Shown: in pieces, positions 26,323-35,706 of the stretch | Layout of the letters: every line of letters begins with the position of its first letter | How positions within the stretch are numbered: position 1 is the first letter of the stretch | NCBI RefSeq assembly: GCF_018449515.1 | Contig: NZ_JAAVUQ010000016.1 | Span: forward strand, 1 to 64,000 | DNA: 64,000 nt | Direction: 5' to 3' | Source of the DNA: Caballeronia sp. dw_19 | GTDB lineage: Bacteria; Pseudomonadota; Gammaproteobacteria; Burkholderiales; Burkholderiaceae | Made by a program: the position numbers and the translations under genes | Notes under the pieces: model-generated | Told to the model about the DNA's origin: nothing | What the model saw: the letters and a program-made list of their open reading frames with translations, nothing else | Databases searched by the model: none

Positions 26323-27906
26323 ATGAACACTGCAACATCACACGGAGCGGATCGCAATAAGCTGCTGATACTCGCCGCTGTCTGCTTGTCCGCGCTTGTG
26401 CTGCCACTAGCCTTCTCGGGCGGCGCAGTCGCTACGCCCGCCATCGGTCGGGACCTTGGCGGCAGCCCCGCGATGCTTACGTGGGTCACCAACGCGTTCA
26501 TGCTCAGTTTTGGCAGCCTGCTGATGGTCGCCGGGGCACTGGCAGACCAGTTTGGCCGCAAGCGCCTTTTTGTCTTCGGGCTGGGCGGCTTCATCATCAC
26601 GTCGTTCGCCATGAGCTTTGCGCCGTCGACGCTCTGGCTGGATATCCTGCGAGCGACTCAAGGCGTAGCGGCGGCTGCTTCGCTCTCGAGCGGCGCCGCG
26701 TCACTCGCCCAGGAGTTCGACGGTCACGCACGTACCCGCGCGTTCAGCATGCTCGGTACGAGCTTTGGCATCGGCCTGGCGTTTGGTCCGTTGCTGGCGG
26801 GCGCGCTGATCGAACACTTCGGCTGGCGTTCGATTTTCGTGGTCATTGCAGCCATTGGTCTTGTGGCCTTTGTCTTCGGCGTGCCGCGCATGCGGGAGAC
26901 CCGCGATCCGGGTGCGATGGGGCTGGATTATCCGGGCACGATCACTTTCACGGCGACGCTCGCGCTCTTTACGTCTGGCGTCATCCAGGCGCCGGAAAGC
27001 GGTTGGGGAAGCCCGTTGGTCGTCAGCCTGCTGGTTGCCTCCGCCGTCACGCTGGTTGCGTTTGTCCTGATCGAGACGCGCGTCAAGCGGCCGATGCTCG
27101 AACTGAGCCTGTTTCGCTATCCGCGTTTCGTTGGTGTGCAGATCCTGCCGGTGGGTACATGTTATTGCTACATCGTGCTTATCGTGATGCTGCCGTTGCG
27201 CTTTATCGGCGCGGAAGGCTTGAGCGAAATCGATGCAGGTCTCCTGATGATTGCGCTGTCCGCCCCCATGCTCGTCGTGCCAATGCTGGTGGCCTCGTTC
27301 ACGCGTTGGGTGTCCGCAGGCGTGCTGTCGGGCATTGGTTTCCTGATTGCGGCCGCCGGTCTTTACTGGTTGAGTCTCGTTGATTTCAGCGCTTCAAAAG
27401 AGGCGCTTGTCATGCCCATGCTGGTGATCGGCATTGGTGCGGGCATGCCCTGGGGTCTCATGGATGGACTCTCGGTCAGCGTTGTGCCGAAAGAGCGTGC
27501 AGGCATGGCGTCCGGCATCTTTAGCACCACGCGCGTGGCAGGCGAAGGTATCGCGCTCGCGATTGCCACGGCCATCCTGGCAGCGCTTGCACACACGAGC
27601 CTTGCCCGGATTATTCCGGATACGTCGGTGGAATTGAGCATGCGAATTGCAGAAGCTGCGCAGCGTGTGACTACCGGTGATATGGCGCGGGCGGCGGCGA
27701 CGCTTCCTGAAGTCAGCCGTCATGCACTCTCGACAAGCTACGCGGATGCGTTCACGAGCCTGCTGCATGTACTGATTGTTATCACGCTGCTCTCCGCGTT
27801 CGCTACGTTTGCCTTTCTGAGCCGCACGCCGGCGCAGGACGACGAACCGGATGCAAACGTAAATTCCGAAAAGAAAGCTGTTGTCGATGTAGCGGTGAAC
27901 GCCTGA
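26323..27906 (+). CDS. DHA2-family MFS drug exporter
   Basis: A 527-residue inner-membrane proton antiporter with about fourteen predicted helices, the DHA2 type used for multidrug or metabolite efflux. It shows motif A in GALADQFGRKRLF, motif C in SFGIGLAFGPLLAGALIEHFGW and the usual TWVTNAFMLSFGSLL in helix 2. A cytosolic tail of about 25 residues ends the protein. The frame is open from 26086, but the upstream part is not MFS-like, so the ATG at 26323 was chosen although its ribosome site is weak. The gene follows a deletion scar at its 5' side and a terminator ends it. A LysR gene follows on the same strand. Confidence 0.87.
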   Translation: MNTATSHGADRNKLLILAAVCLSALVLPLAFSGGAVATPAIGRDLGGSPAMLTWVTNAFMLSFGSLLMVAGALADQFGRKRLFVFGLGGFIITSFAMSFAPSTLWLDILRATQGVAAAASLSSGAASLAQEFDGHARTRAFSMLGTSFGIGLAFGPLLAGALIEHFGWRSIFVVIAAIGLVAFVFGVPRMRETRDPGAMGLDYPGTITFTATLALFTSGVIQAPESGWGSPLVVSLLVASAVTLVAFVLIETRVKRPMLELSLFRYPRFVGVQILPVGTCYCYIVLIVMLPLRFIGAEGLSEIDAGLLMIALSAPMLVVPMLVASFTRWVSAGVLSGIGFLIAAAGLYWLSLVDFSASKEALVMPMLVIGIGAGMPWGLMDGLSVSVVPKERAGMASGIFSTTRVAGEGIALAIATAILAALAHTSLARIIPDTSVELSMRIAEAAQRVTTGDMARAAATLPEVSRHALSTSYADAFTSLLHVLIVITLLSAFATFAFLSRTPAQDDEPDANVNSEKKAVVDVAVNA

Positions 27907-27931
27907 CAGATTCCATGCTGCACGAGTTGAG

Positions 27932-27962
27932 GGGCCGTCTCAGGGTGAGGCGGCCCTTTTAT
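27932..27962 (+). terminator. Rho-independent terminator after MFS exporter
   Basis: Ten-base stem GGGCCGTCTC/GAGGCGGCCC with one G-T wobble, a five-base loop and a following TTTTAT. It isolates the exporter from the LysR gene. Confidence 0.85.
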
Positions 27963-28033
27963 CTTGAGCAAGCGGCAAGATGTCTGCCACTAATCAGGTT
28001 ATTATTTTCCAACTTTTCTAAGCGGGTTAAGTG

Positions 28034-28945
28034 ATGAGTGAGCGCGTCGATGCACCCATGGCCGAGATCGCGGTTTTTGTGGCGGTCGCGCAGAGCGGCA
28101 GCTTTACCCGCGCTGCAGAAGAGATCGGCAGCAGCAAGTCCAACGTCGGCAAGGCCGTGCAGCGTCTCGAGGCACGGCTCGGCACCCGGCTTTTCCAGCG
28201 CACGACGCGCGCCGTGCGGCTGACCGAAGACGGCGAGACTTACCTGCTTGCCGCACAGCAAGCACTGTGTGGCCTTCGCGAAGCCGAGCAGCAACTCGCT
28301 TCAAGGCGCTCCGAGCCCGTGGGCCGCGTGAAAATAGACTTGCCGGCGGGTTTCGGGCGACTGCTGCTGCCGAGCTTCATCGATCTTCGCGCGAAGCATC
28401 CCAAGCTTACGCTGGAGATAGCGCTGACCGACCGGATGTCCGACCCCATCGGCGAGGGCTGGGACGTTGTCGTGCGCATAGGTGCGCTCCCGGAGGACAG
28501 CGAGCTGACCGTACGCAAGCTGTGTGATTTGCGGCTCGGACTTTACGCGTCTCCTGAATACCTGCAGCGTAGCGGCGACGTCAAGACGCTGGCGGATCTG
28601 GCCAGCCACGACGCTATAGTCTTCCGGGGACCAACCGGGCGTTTGCGTGGGTGGACGGTCCGGGACGGCGACACCGTGCGCGAACTGTCCCCCGTGCCCA
28701 TACTTGTGCTTGCCGATGGTCAGGCCCTGGTGGAAGCTTCGGTGACCGGTTTCGGGATCACGCAGATCCTGGACCGGGTGGCTTTGCCGTACGTCAAGTC
28801 GGGCAAGCTGGTTCATTTGCTTCCGGAAGCAGACGTCGATGGACCACCGGTGCACGCGATCATTTCGCTCGGTCAGAAGATGGCAGCCAAGACCCGCGCG
28901 GTCGTGAATCATCTGGCGGAAACGCTGCAGCAAACCGCGGGATAA
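28034..28945 (+). CDS. LysR-family transcriptional regulator
   Basis: A 303-residue LysR-type factor: winged helix in residues about 8-65 (FTRAAEEIGSSKSNVGKAVQRLEARLG) and a C-terminal effector-binding domain beginning around residue 90 (RVKIDLPAGFGRLLLPSFI). It belongs to the large branch that often controls neighbouring exporters or oxidoreductases. Candidate targets are the DHA2 exporter upstream and the truncated oxidoreductase, whose presumed intact ancestor may once have formed the regulated unit. ATG 28034 was taken; a GTG directly before it at 28031 is also possible. Confidence 0.87.
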   Translation: MSERVDAPMAEIAVFVAVAQSGSFTRAAEEIGSSKSNVGKAVQRLEARLGTRLFQRTTRAVRLTEDGETYLLAAQQALCGLREAEQQLASRRSEPVGRVKIDLPAGFGRLLLPSFIDLRAKHPKLTLEIALTDRMSDPIGEGWDVVVRIGALPEDSELTVRKLCDLRLGLYASPEYLQRSGDVKTLADLASHDAIVFRGPTGRLRGWTVRDGDTVRELSPVPILVLADGQALVEASVTGFGITQILDRVALPYVKSGKLVHLLPEADVDGPPVHAIISLGQKMAAKTRAVVNHLAETLQQTAG

Positions 28946-29479
28946 GACCGCTGTTGCAAGCGCTCGCGCAGCATGATCGAGAGGGTGCGATCTCTGTTCA
29001 AAAAGAGCGAAAAGACTTTTCGTCGATAAGGGCTTTAACGCGCAACGCGCCGCGGGTAATCTATGCCCAACCCTATCTCCTCGATGTTGCCACACCCTGG
29101 GCCAGGGGCTTCGCTCTCATCAAGCGGAGTCCCGATTAAATTGCGGCGGTACGCAGCTATCCCCACTTGAACTTTGTCCGATTCGCGGACGCACTCTGTG
29201 TAACTAAGCGTTCATGTACGCCCGATTGCGTTTGTGATGGCCACAAAGAGCGCAATGGCGACCTTGAGGACTCGTGCCTGCGCCAGCGCAAGGGAGCCGA
29301 TGCGAAGCCGGCTTCTCACCTGTCGGCAGATCGCACGATGAAGCCAGTGAAGCGGCGTTGTCAGGCTCTGGTGAGGCATTTGAATCTTCATCTCTCTACT
29401 CCCGATACTTCAAGTGACCGAGCGCCCATCCGATACTCCGGATGGGCGCTCGGTTTGCTCAATGACATCACGTCCACTA
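28946..29479. other. Intergenic region between convergent units
   Basis: About 530 bases without a supported gene; the longest frame (29167-29553) has no recognisable motif and overlaps the outer-membrane channel gene. It contains the hairpin at 29418-29453. Confidence 0.5.
29418..29453. terminator. Hairpin downstream of efflux operon
   Basis: Perfect 15-base-pair stem (CCGAGCGCCCATCCG) with a six-base loop, 26 bases after the end of the outer-membrane channel gene. The flanks are only slightly T-rich (TTTGC on the plus side), so it may act as terminator or mRNA stabiliser for the minus-strand operon. Confidence 0.6.
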
Positions 29480-30991
29480 CTACTTCTGGGCGAGCGACGG
29501 AACATCGGTGGCGGCCATTGCATCGCCCCATCCGCCACCCAGCGCGCGGATAAGGTTGACCGTCGCCGCAGCCTGCACGCCCTGTAACTGCACCGCGGCG
29601 CGACGGGACTGCAGCACCGTACGCTCGGCGTCTATTACGTCGAGGTAGTTGACCGCACCTTCCGTGTACTGCGTCCGCGATAACTGCGCCGCGCGAGCCG
29701 AGGCATTGACGGCTTCTGCTTGCGTCTTTGTCTGGTCCTCGAGAATGCGCATATCGGACAGGTTGTCTTCCACTTCGCGGAACGCAGTCAGCACCTGCTG
29801 ACGGTAGTTCGCCACGTCCTCGTCATAAACGGCGCGCGCGTTCGCGAGGTTGCCCTTGCGGCGGCCGCCATCGAAGATCGGGATGTTGAGCGACGTGCCC
29901 GCAAGCGGCCCAAGCAGGAACGCACGGCTGCTCCATTTGAACAGATCACCGATTGTCGCCGACTCGAAACCGCCCGCGCCCGTGAGCGTGAGGGACGGGA
30001 AGAACGCGGCCTTCGCCACACCAACCCGGGCATTCGCCGCGGCCATCGCACGCTCGGCGGCGGCGATATCCGGTCGACGCTCAAGCAGCGACGACGGCAA
30101 ACCAGGCGGTATACGCAGGGTCACCGGCTTGAGCGGATCAGCGGCCATCGAGAACTCCGCAGGGGCCTTGCCAAGCAGCACGGCCAGGCTGTGTTCGGAT
30201 GTCGCCCGCAAGCGCTGGACCGTCATCGCGTCCGAGCGGGCCGTCGCTAATTCGGACTGTGCACGTGACACATCGAGTTCGGTAATCTCCCCTTCGGTGT
30301 AGCGGCGCTGAACCAGCTTGAGTGCCTGCTCCCGCAAGTCGACCGCCGACGCAAACACCTGGCTCTCTGCGTCCAGCTCACGCAGCGCGAAGTAGTTCTG
30401 CGCGACGTCCGCCTGAAGCGCCAACTGCACCGAGCGGAAGAGGGCTTCACTCTGCTGCATGTCGGCCTTCGACGCATCGACCGTCGACGTGACGCGACCG
30501 AACAGGTCCACCTCATACGACACGCTCGCCTGGGCACGCCAGAGGGTCTGCTGCGGCACGTTGGTGCCGTCCGGCTCGAAGAGCGACGCGGCGGACACCT
30601 TCTGCCGCGTTGGACCGAAGCCGGCGTCCAGCGACGGGAAGAACCCCGCGCGTGCCGCCTGGTTCATCGCACGGGCTTCCTTCACGCGTGCGGCCGCCGC
30701 TGCGAGGTTCTGGTTTGCCGCCAGCGCCTGCTCTTCCAGGTCGTTCAGCTTCGGGTCCTGGAAGACAGTCCACCATTGACCGCGCGCTGCCTCTTCAGAC
30801 GGCTGCGCGACCTTCCACGTACCGCGCTCATCCGGTTTCAATTCTGCTTGCGGCGCTTCCTTGAACGTCGCGATTGCAGGCGTCGACGGCACCTCGTACG
30901 TCGGAGCCAGCGAACAGCCGGCGAGGACCAGCAACGCACCCAGCAGGATCGAGCCGGTGAAGGCTTTTTTCATCGAAAGAAATCTATGCAT
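29480..30991 (-). CDS. Outer-membrane efflux channel lipoprotein (OprM/OpcM/OprC family)
   Basis: A 503-residue TolC-type channel of the NodT lipoprotein family, anchored by Cys26 (lipobox LAGC) after a short signal peptide. The body has the two repeated helical-hairpin regions of OprM homologues, with NQNLAAAAARVKEARA in the first repeat and ADIAAAERAMAAANARVGVAKAAFFPSL in the second. It would form the outer-membrane exit of the RND pump encoded immediately upstream, 10 bases away. The start at 30991 is supported by AAGGAG six bases before it. The operon corresponds to the CeoAB-OpcM or BpeEF-OprC type. Confidence 0.93.
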   Translation of the reverse strand: MHRFLSMKKAFTGSILLGALLVLAGCSLAPTYEVPSTPAIATFKEAPQAELKPDERGTWKVAQPSEEAARGQWWTVFQDPKLNDLEEQALAANQNLAAAAARVKEARAMNQAARAGFFPSLDAGFGPTRQKVSAASLFEPDGTNVPQQTLWRAQASVSYEVDLFGRVTSTVDASKADMQQSEALFRSVQLALQADVAQNYFALRELDAESQVFASAVDLREQALKLVQRRYTEGEITELDVSRAQSELATARSDAMTVQRLRATSEHSLAVLLGKAPAEFSMAADPLKPVTLRIPPGLPSSLLERRPDIAAAERAMAAANARVGVAKAAFFPSLTLTGAGGFESATIGDLFKWSSRAFLLGPLAGTSLNIPIFDGGRRKGNLANARAVYDEDVANYRQQVLTAFREVEDNLSDMRILEDQTKTQAEAVNASARAAQLSRTQYTEGAVNYLDVIDAERTVLQSRRAAVQLQGVQAAATVNLIRALGGGWGDAMAATDVPSLAQK

Positions 30992-31001
30992 GATGGTCTC
31001 C

Positions 31002-34000
31002 TTAGTCCTGCAGTGCGGGTTCGGGAATCTCGGGCCGGGGCGTTGGCGTCACAGCCGTGCCATGCGAGCCGCCCGTGCCGCCGCCGTCAGGACCATGATC
31101 GTGGGGGCCATGGATATGCGGGTGCTTACCATGCTTGTCCTTGAGTTGCTTGCCTCCGGCGAGCTTACGCAGAAGCACGTAGAACACGGGAGTCAGCAGA
31201 AGCCCGAACAGGGTGACGCCCAGCATGCCGAAGAACACGGCAATGCCCATGGCGCGACGCATTTCCGAACCGGCGCCCGTTGACACCACGAGAGGAATCA
31301 CGCCCATGATGAAAGCGATCGACGTCATGAGAATCGGGCGCAACCTCAAGCGGCATGCTTCTATGGCAGCCTGGACAATCGTGCGGCCTTGTATTTCCAG
31401 CTCGCGCGCGAACTCGACAATCAGGATCGCGTTCTTCGCCGATAACCCCACGAGCACCATCAGGCCGATCTGCGTGAAGATGTTGTTATCGCCTTGCGTG
31501 AGCCACACGCCGAACAGCGCCGACAGAATACTCATTGGCACGATCAGCAGGATCGCGAGCGGCAACGTCAGGCTCTCATACATTGCAGCGAGCACCAGGA
31601 ACACGAGCAGCACGCTGATCGGGAACACCCACAGCGCTGCATTGCCGGCGAGGATCTGCTGATACGTGAGGTCGGTCCACTCGAACTTGATGCCGCGCGG
31701 CAGCGTCTGTGCAGCAATGCGCTCGACTGCGGCCATGGCTTGCCCGGAAGAATAACCGGGTGCCGGACCACCGTTGATGTCGGCTGCAAGGAAACCGTTG
31801 TAGCGAATCACGGTTTCCGGGCCGAAGGTCGGCGTGACCTTCACGAGAGACGACAACGGCACCATGTCGCCGGCGGCATTGCGCGTCTTCAACTCGAGGA
31901 TGCTGTCGGCCGTTGCGCGGAACGGCGCATCGGCTTGAGCGCGCACCTGATAGACCCGGCCGAACTTGTTGAAGTCGTTCACGTACAGCGAGCCGAGGTA
32001 GATCTGCATGGTGTCGAACACGTCGGTCACGCTGACGCCGAGTTGCTTGGCCTTCTCACGATCCAGTTCCACATTCAGTTGCGGCACGTTGATCTGATAG
32101 CTTGAAAACGACGGTCCAAGTTCCGGCGCTTTCGCAGCGGCCGCGAGGAATGCTTGCGTAGCCTTGTTCAGCGCTTCGTAACCCAGCGCGCCGCGGTCCT
32201 CGATCTGCAGCTTGAAGCCGCCGATCGTGCCAAGGCCGGACACCGGCGGAGGCGGGAACGTCGCAATCATGGCGTCCTTGATGCCGCCGTATTCCTTGTT
32301 CAGGTTGCCGACAATGGCATTCGCCGATTCGTCCTTGCCGCGATGCTTGGATGGACTCATCACCGGAAACACGAGACCGCTGCTCGATGAGTTCATCAGG
32401 CCGGTCACGTTGAGGCCTGGAAATTCCGGCGTATGCTCGACACCCGGTTGCTTGCGGGCAATCTCGCCCATCTGATGAACGACCTTCGCCGTGCGGTCGA
32501 GTGATGCGCCGCTTGGCAACTGCAGGATACTGACGAGGTAATCCTTGTCCTGTGCAGGAACGAAACCACCGGGCACGATCTTGCCGAGAAGGACCGTGCC
32601 ACCGAGCAGTACGCCATACACCACCATCATTGCAAACTTGCGGTTGATGACGCCGCCCACGCCGCGCCCGTACGCTTCTGAGCCGCGATTGAAGACCTTG
32701 TTGAAGACGTTGAAGAACGGTCCGAGGATCCGGTCCATAAACCGCGTGAGCCAGTCCTTCGGCGCATGGTGACTTTTCAGCAGCAGCGCGGACAGAGCGG
32801 GCGACAACGTGAGCGAATTGAACGCGGAGATGACCGTTGAAATCGCGATGGTCATCGCGAACTGCTTGTAGAACTGACCGGTCAGGCCCGACATGAAGGC
32901 GAGCGGCACGAAGACGGCAATCAGCGTGAGCGCGATAGCGACAATCGGTCCGCTGACTTCACGCATTGCTTCATACGATGCCTCCAGAGGCGTGAGCCCG
33001 GCAGCAATGTTCCGCTCCACGTTCTCGACCACCACAATGGCGTCGTCGACCACGATCCCAATAGCAAGCACCATCCCGAAGAGCGATAGCGCGTTGATCG
33101 AGAAGCCGAACGCGAGCATCAGCGAGAACGTGCCGACAATCGACACCGGCACTGCGAGCAGCGGAATCAGCGACGCGCGCCACGTCTGCAAGAACACGAT
33201 CACCACGATCACGACGAGGACGATCGCCTCGAAGAGCGTGTGGATCACCGCGTCGATACTTTCGCGCACGAACTGCGTCGGGTCATAGACGATCTCGGCC
33301 TTGACGTCGTCCGGCATATCCTTTTGCAGTTCCGCCGTGATCCGTCTCACGTCGGTCGAGATCTGCAGAGAGTTCGCGTTCGGCTGCTGGAAGATGATGA
33401 TCTGCACGGCGGGCTTGCCGTCGAGGCTCGCGCGCAGCGCATAGTCCGCCGCGCCCATTTCCACGCGGGCAACATCGCTGAGATGCGTCACCGCACCATC
33501 GGGCGATGTCTTCAGGATAATCTTGCGGAACTCGTCTTCGGTCTTCAGGCGGCCTTGCGCGTTTACGCTGAGTTGCAGCGGCACGTTCGTGGTCATCGGT
33601 GCGCCGCCGACAATACCCGCTGCAACCTGGACGTTCTGCTCGCGGATCGCCTTGACGATGTCCGTAGCGGTCATGTTCTGGCTGGCCACCTTGGTCGGGT
33701 CGAGCCAGACGCGCATCGAATAGTCGCCACCACCCCACATCACGACTTCACCCACACCGGGAACCTGTGCGAGGTGGTCCTTGATGTTGATGAGCGCGTA
33801 GTTGCGCAGGTAGTTCAGATCGTAGCGGCCGTTGGGCGAGCCGACGTTCACGCCCATGGTCAGCGTCGGTGACGACTTGACGGTAGTCACCCCGAGTCGC
33901 TGAACGTCTTCCGGCAAACGCGGCATGGCCTGCGAGACGCGGTTCTGAACGAGTTGCTGCGCCTTGTCCGGATCGGTGCCGAGCTTGAACGTAACGGTCG

Positions 34001-34274
34001 TGGTCATGTTGCCGTCGCTGTTCGCCTGCGACTGCATGTACAGCATGTTTTCGACGCCGTTGATCTGTTCTTCAATCGGCGAAGCAACCGTTTCCGCGAT
34101 GACCTTCGGGTTGGCTCCCGGATACTGCGCACGGACGACCACTGAAGGCGGCACGACTTCCGGGTACTCCGCCGTTGGCAATTTCGTCAGCGCGATAATG
34201 CCGGCCAGCAAGATCACCACCGACAGCACGCCCGCAAAGATGGGCCGGTCGATGAAATACTTTGAGATGTTCAT
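31002..34274 (-). CDS. RND multidrug efflux pump, CeoB/BpeF/MexF-like
   Basis: A 1090-residue inner-membrane proton/drug antiporter of the HAE1 family with twelve helices and two large periplasmic loops. The proton-relay residues are in place: Asp410-Asp411 in GIVVDDAIVVVENVE and the Lys of LSAKNAIL in helix 10. The sequence is of the MexF type, which in Burkholderia exports chloramphenicol, trimethoprim and fluoroquinolones. An odd feature is the C-terminal tail from about residue 1045, which carries seven His within Gly/Pro/Asp-rich sequence. Lies between adaptor and channel genes with 10-21 base gaps. Confidence 0.94.
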   Translation of the reverse strand: MNISKYFIDRPIFAGVLSVVILLAGIIALTKLPTAEYPEVVPPSVVVRAQYPGANPKVIAETVASPIEEQINGVENMLYMQSQANSDGNMTTTVTFKLGTDPDKAQQLVQNRVSQAMPRLPEDVQRLGVTTVKSSPTLTMGVNVGSPNGRYDLNYLRNYALINIKDHLAQVPGVGEVVMWGGGDYSMRVWLDPTKVASQNMTATDIVKAIREQNVQVAAGIVGGAPMTTNVPLQLSVNAQGRLKTEDEFRKIILKTSPDGAVTHLSDVARVEMGAADYALRASLDGKPAVQIIIFQQPNANSLQISTDVRRITAELQKDMPDDVKAEIVYDPTQFVRESIDAVIHTLFEAIVLVVIVVIVFLQTWRASLIPLLAVPVSIVGTFSLMLAFGFSINALSLFGMVLAIGIVVDDAIVVVENVERNIAAGLTPLEASYEAMREVSGPIVAIALTLIAVFVPLAFMSGLTGQFYKQFAMTIAISTVISAFNSLTLSPALSALLLKSHHAPKDWLTRFMDRILGPFFNVFNKVFNRGSEAYGRGVGGVINRKFAMMVVYGVLLGGTVLLGKIVPGGFVPAQDKDYLVSILQLPSGASLDRTAKVVHQMGEIARKQPGVEHTPEFPGLNVTGLMNSSSSGLVFPVMSPSKHRGKDESANAIVGNLNKEYGGIKDAMIATFPPPPVSGLGTIGGFKLQIEDRGALGYEALNKATQAFLAAAAKAPELGPSFSSYQINVPQLNVELDREKAKQLGVSVTDVFDTMQIYLGSLYVNDFNKFGRVYQVRAQADAPFRATADSILELKTRNAAGDMVPLSSLVKVTPTFGPETVIRYNGFLAADINGGPAPGYSSGQAMAAVERIAAQTLPRGIKFEWTDLTYQQILAGNAALWVFPISVLLVFLVLAAMYESLTLPLAILLIVPMSILSALFGVWLTQGDNNIFTQIGLMVLVGLSAKNAILIVEFARELEIQGRTIVQAAIEACRLRLRPILMTSIAFIMGVIPLVVSTGAGSEMRRAMGIAVFFGMLGVTLFGLLLTPVFYVLLRKLAGGKQLKDKHGKHPHIHGPHDHGPDGGGTGGSHGTAVTPTPRPEIPEPALQD

Positions 34275-34295
34275 GATGAGCTTCTCCGTAGCCTG

Positions 34296-35483
34296 TTATG
34301 TCGCTGACGCGGCTGACTTCGCGGCGTCGGCCATGTTGACCAGGTTGGCCCGCACGGTGTCGTTCGGCCGGGCGCGCTGAAGACCGTTCACGACAATGCG
34401 CTCACCCGGTTTCAAGCCCGAGATGACCACGCGAAGGTTGTCGTGCAGGCCGCCCAGGCGGACTTCACGGTATTGCACCTTGCCCGCGCCATCGACCACC
34501 AGAACGTATTTCTTCGCCTGGTCCGTGCCGACCGCCGCGTCGTCGATCAGGATGGCCGGGTGCGCTTCACCGCCGCCAACCTTCACGCGTGCATAGAGGC
34601 CGGGAACGAGCGAGCCGTCGGTGTTGTCGATGCTGGCGCGCACGCGGATGGTGCCTGACGAGGTGTCCAGCCGGTTGTCGACTGACGTGACCGTGCCCTG
34701 GCGCGAATAGCCGTCTTCGTTCGCAAGACCGAGCGAGACCGGCACTTTGGCATTGCGGTCACGGCCGAGATATTGCAAGTACGTTTGTTCATCGACATCG
34801 AACGATGCGTAGATCGGCGACACGGAGACGAGCGTGGTCAGCAGCGGGGCGTTGGCGCCTGCCGACACCACGTTACCCACCGTCAGTTCGGCACGCGAAA
34901 CGCGCCCGGATACGGGCGCGTTCACCGTGGTGTAGCTGAGATTGACTTGCGCGGCTTCGAGTGCCGCCTTCGCTGCTTTCACACCGGCCGCGGCTTCGCG
35001 CGAGGCGTTTTGTTTCTCGTCGTAGTCGCGCCTGGCGATTGCGTTATCCGCCAGCAGCCGGTCAGCGCGCGCCGCGTCAGTCGAGGTATAGGTGGCCCGC
35101 GCCTGAGCAGCGGCTAGCTGCGCGGCTGTGCGGTCGACTTCCGCAACGTACGGGCGCGGATCGATCGTAAAGAGCGGGTCGCCCTTCTTCACAAGTGCGC
35201 CGTCTTTGAAATGCACGGCGACGATAGTGCCGGGCACGAGCGGGCGCACATCGACATGGTCGATCGCTTCCAGGCGGCCGGAATAGCTTTGCCAGTCGGT
35301 AATCGTCTCGGAGAGAACCGCGGCAACATCGACATCGGCCGCCGGCGCCGGGGTGTCAGCCGCTTGAGCTGCAGCGACCGGCCCTGAATTGATTCCGTGG
35401 GTGAAGCCAACGCCCGCTATTGCGCCAACTAAAGCAACGGCACCGAGCGCGGCGGTAAGCTGTTTTTTGCGATGGGTTAGCAT
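34296..35483 (-). CDS. RND periplasmic adaptor (membrane-fusion protein), CeoA/BpeE/MexE-like
   Basis: A 395-residue adaptor linking the RND pump to its outer-membrane channel. An N-terminal hydrophobic signal or anchor (residues about 10-30) is followed by an Ala-rich linker, the lipoyl-type half motifs (VRPLVPGTIVAVHFKDGALVKKGDPLF and NAPVSGRVSRAELTVG), a helical hairpin between them (residues about 100-185) and C-terminal beta-barrel and membrane-proximal domains. No lipobox Cys is evident, so it is probably held by the N-terminal helix. It is preceded by AAGGA and by a 223-base gap after the LlpE-like gene, which may contain an internal promoter. Confidence 0.93.
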   Translation of the reverse strand: MLTHRKKQLTAALGAVALVGAIAGVGFTHGINSGPVAAAQAADTPAPAADVDVAAVLSETITDWQSYSGRLEAIDHVDVRPLVPGTIVAVHFKDGALVKKGDPLFTIDPRPYVAEVDRTAAQLAAAQARATYTSTDAARADRLLADNAIARRDYDEKQNASREAAAGVKAAKAALEAAQVNLSYTTVNAPVSGRVSRAELTVGNVVSAGANAPLLTTLVSVSPIYASFDVDEQTYLQYLGRDRNAKVPVSLGLANEDGYSRQGTVTSVDNRLDTSSGTIRVRASIDNTDGSLVPGLYARVKVGGGEAHPAILIDDAAVGTDQAKKYVLVVDGAGKVQYREVRLGGLHDNLRVVISGLKPGERIVVNGLQRARPNDTVRANLVNMADAAKSAASAT

Positions 35484-35665
35484 AAGTAGTATTCCTTATA
35501 GATACAAAGTGATCCGGGAAAACGCATCGGGATTCAGCTCGGCTCATAGCCGTCACAACACTGCGACTCGGATGCGTGTGTAGCGTTGACGGAAGTATGG
35601 CTTCCGGGCTTGAGGTTATAAAGTAGGCTTCAGTGGTTTCTTTGTATCCACCAGGGCGACAATTT

Positions 35666-35698
35666 CGCTCATGTCCGCTTGCGTCCGCTCATGTCCGC
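35666..35698. repeat. Short direct repeat just downstream of LlpE-like gene
   Basis: CGCTCATGTCCGC occurs at 35666-35678 and 35686-35698, a 20-base period, followed by a partial third copy (GCATGTCGC). It adjoins the stop codon at 35707. Role unknown. Confidence 0.4.
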
Positions 35699-35706
35699 GC
35701 ATGTCG

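Noticed and set aside
29167..29553. 128-residue open frame on the plus strand
   Set aside because: No motif, overlaps the hairpin and the 3' end of the outer-membrane channel gene.
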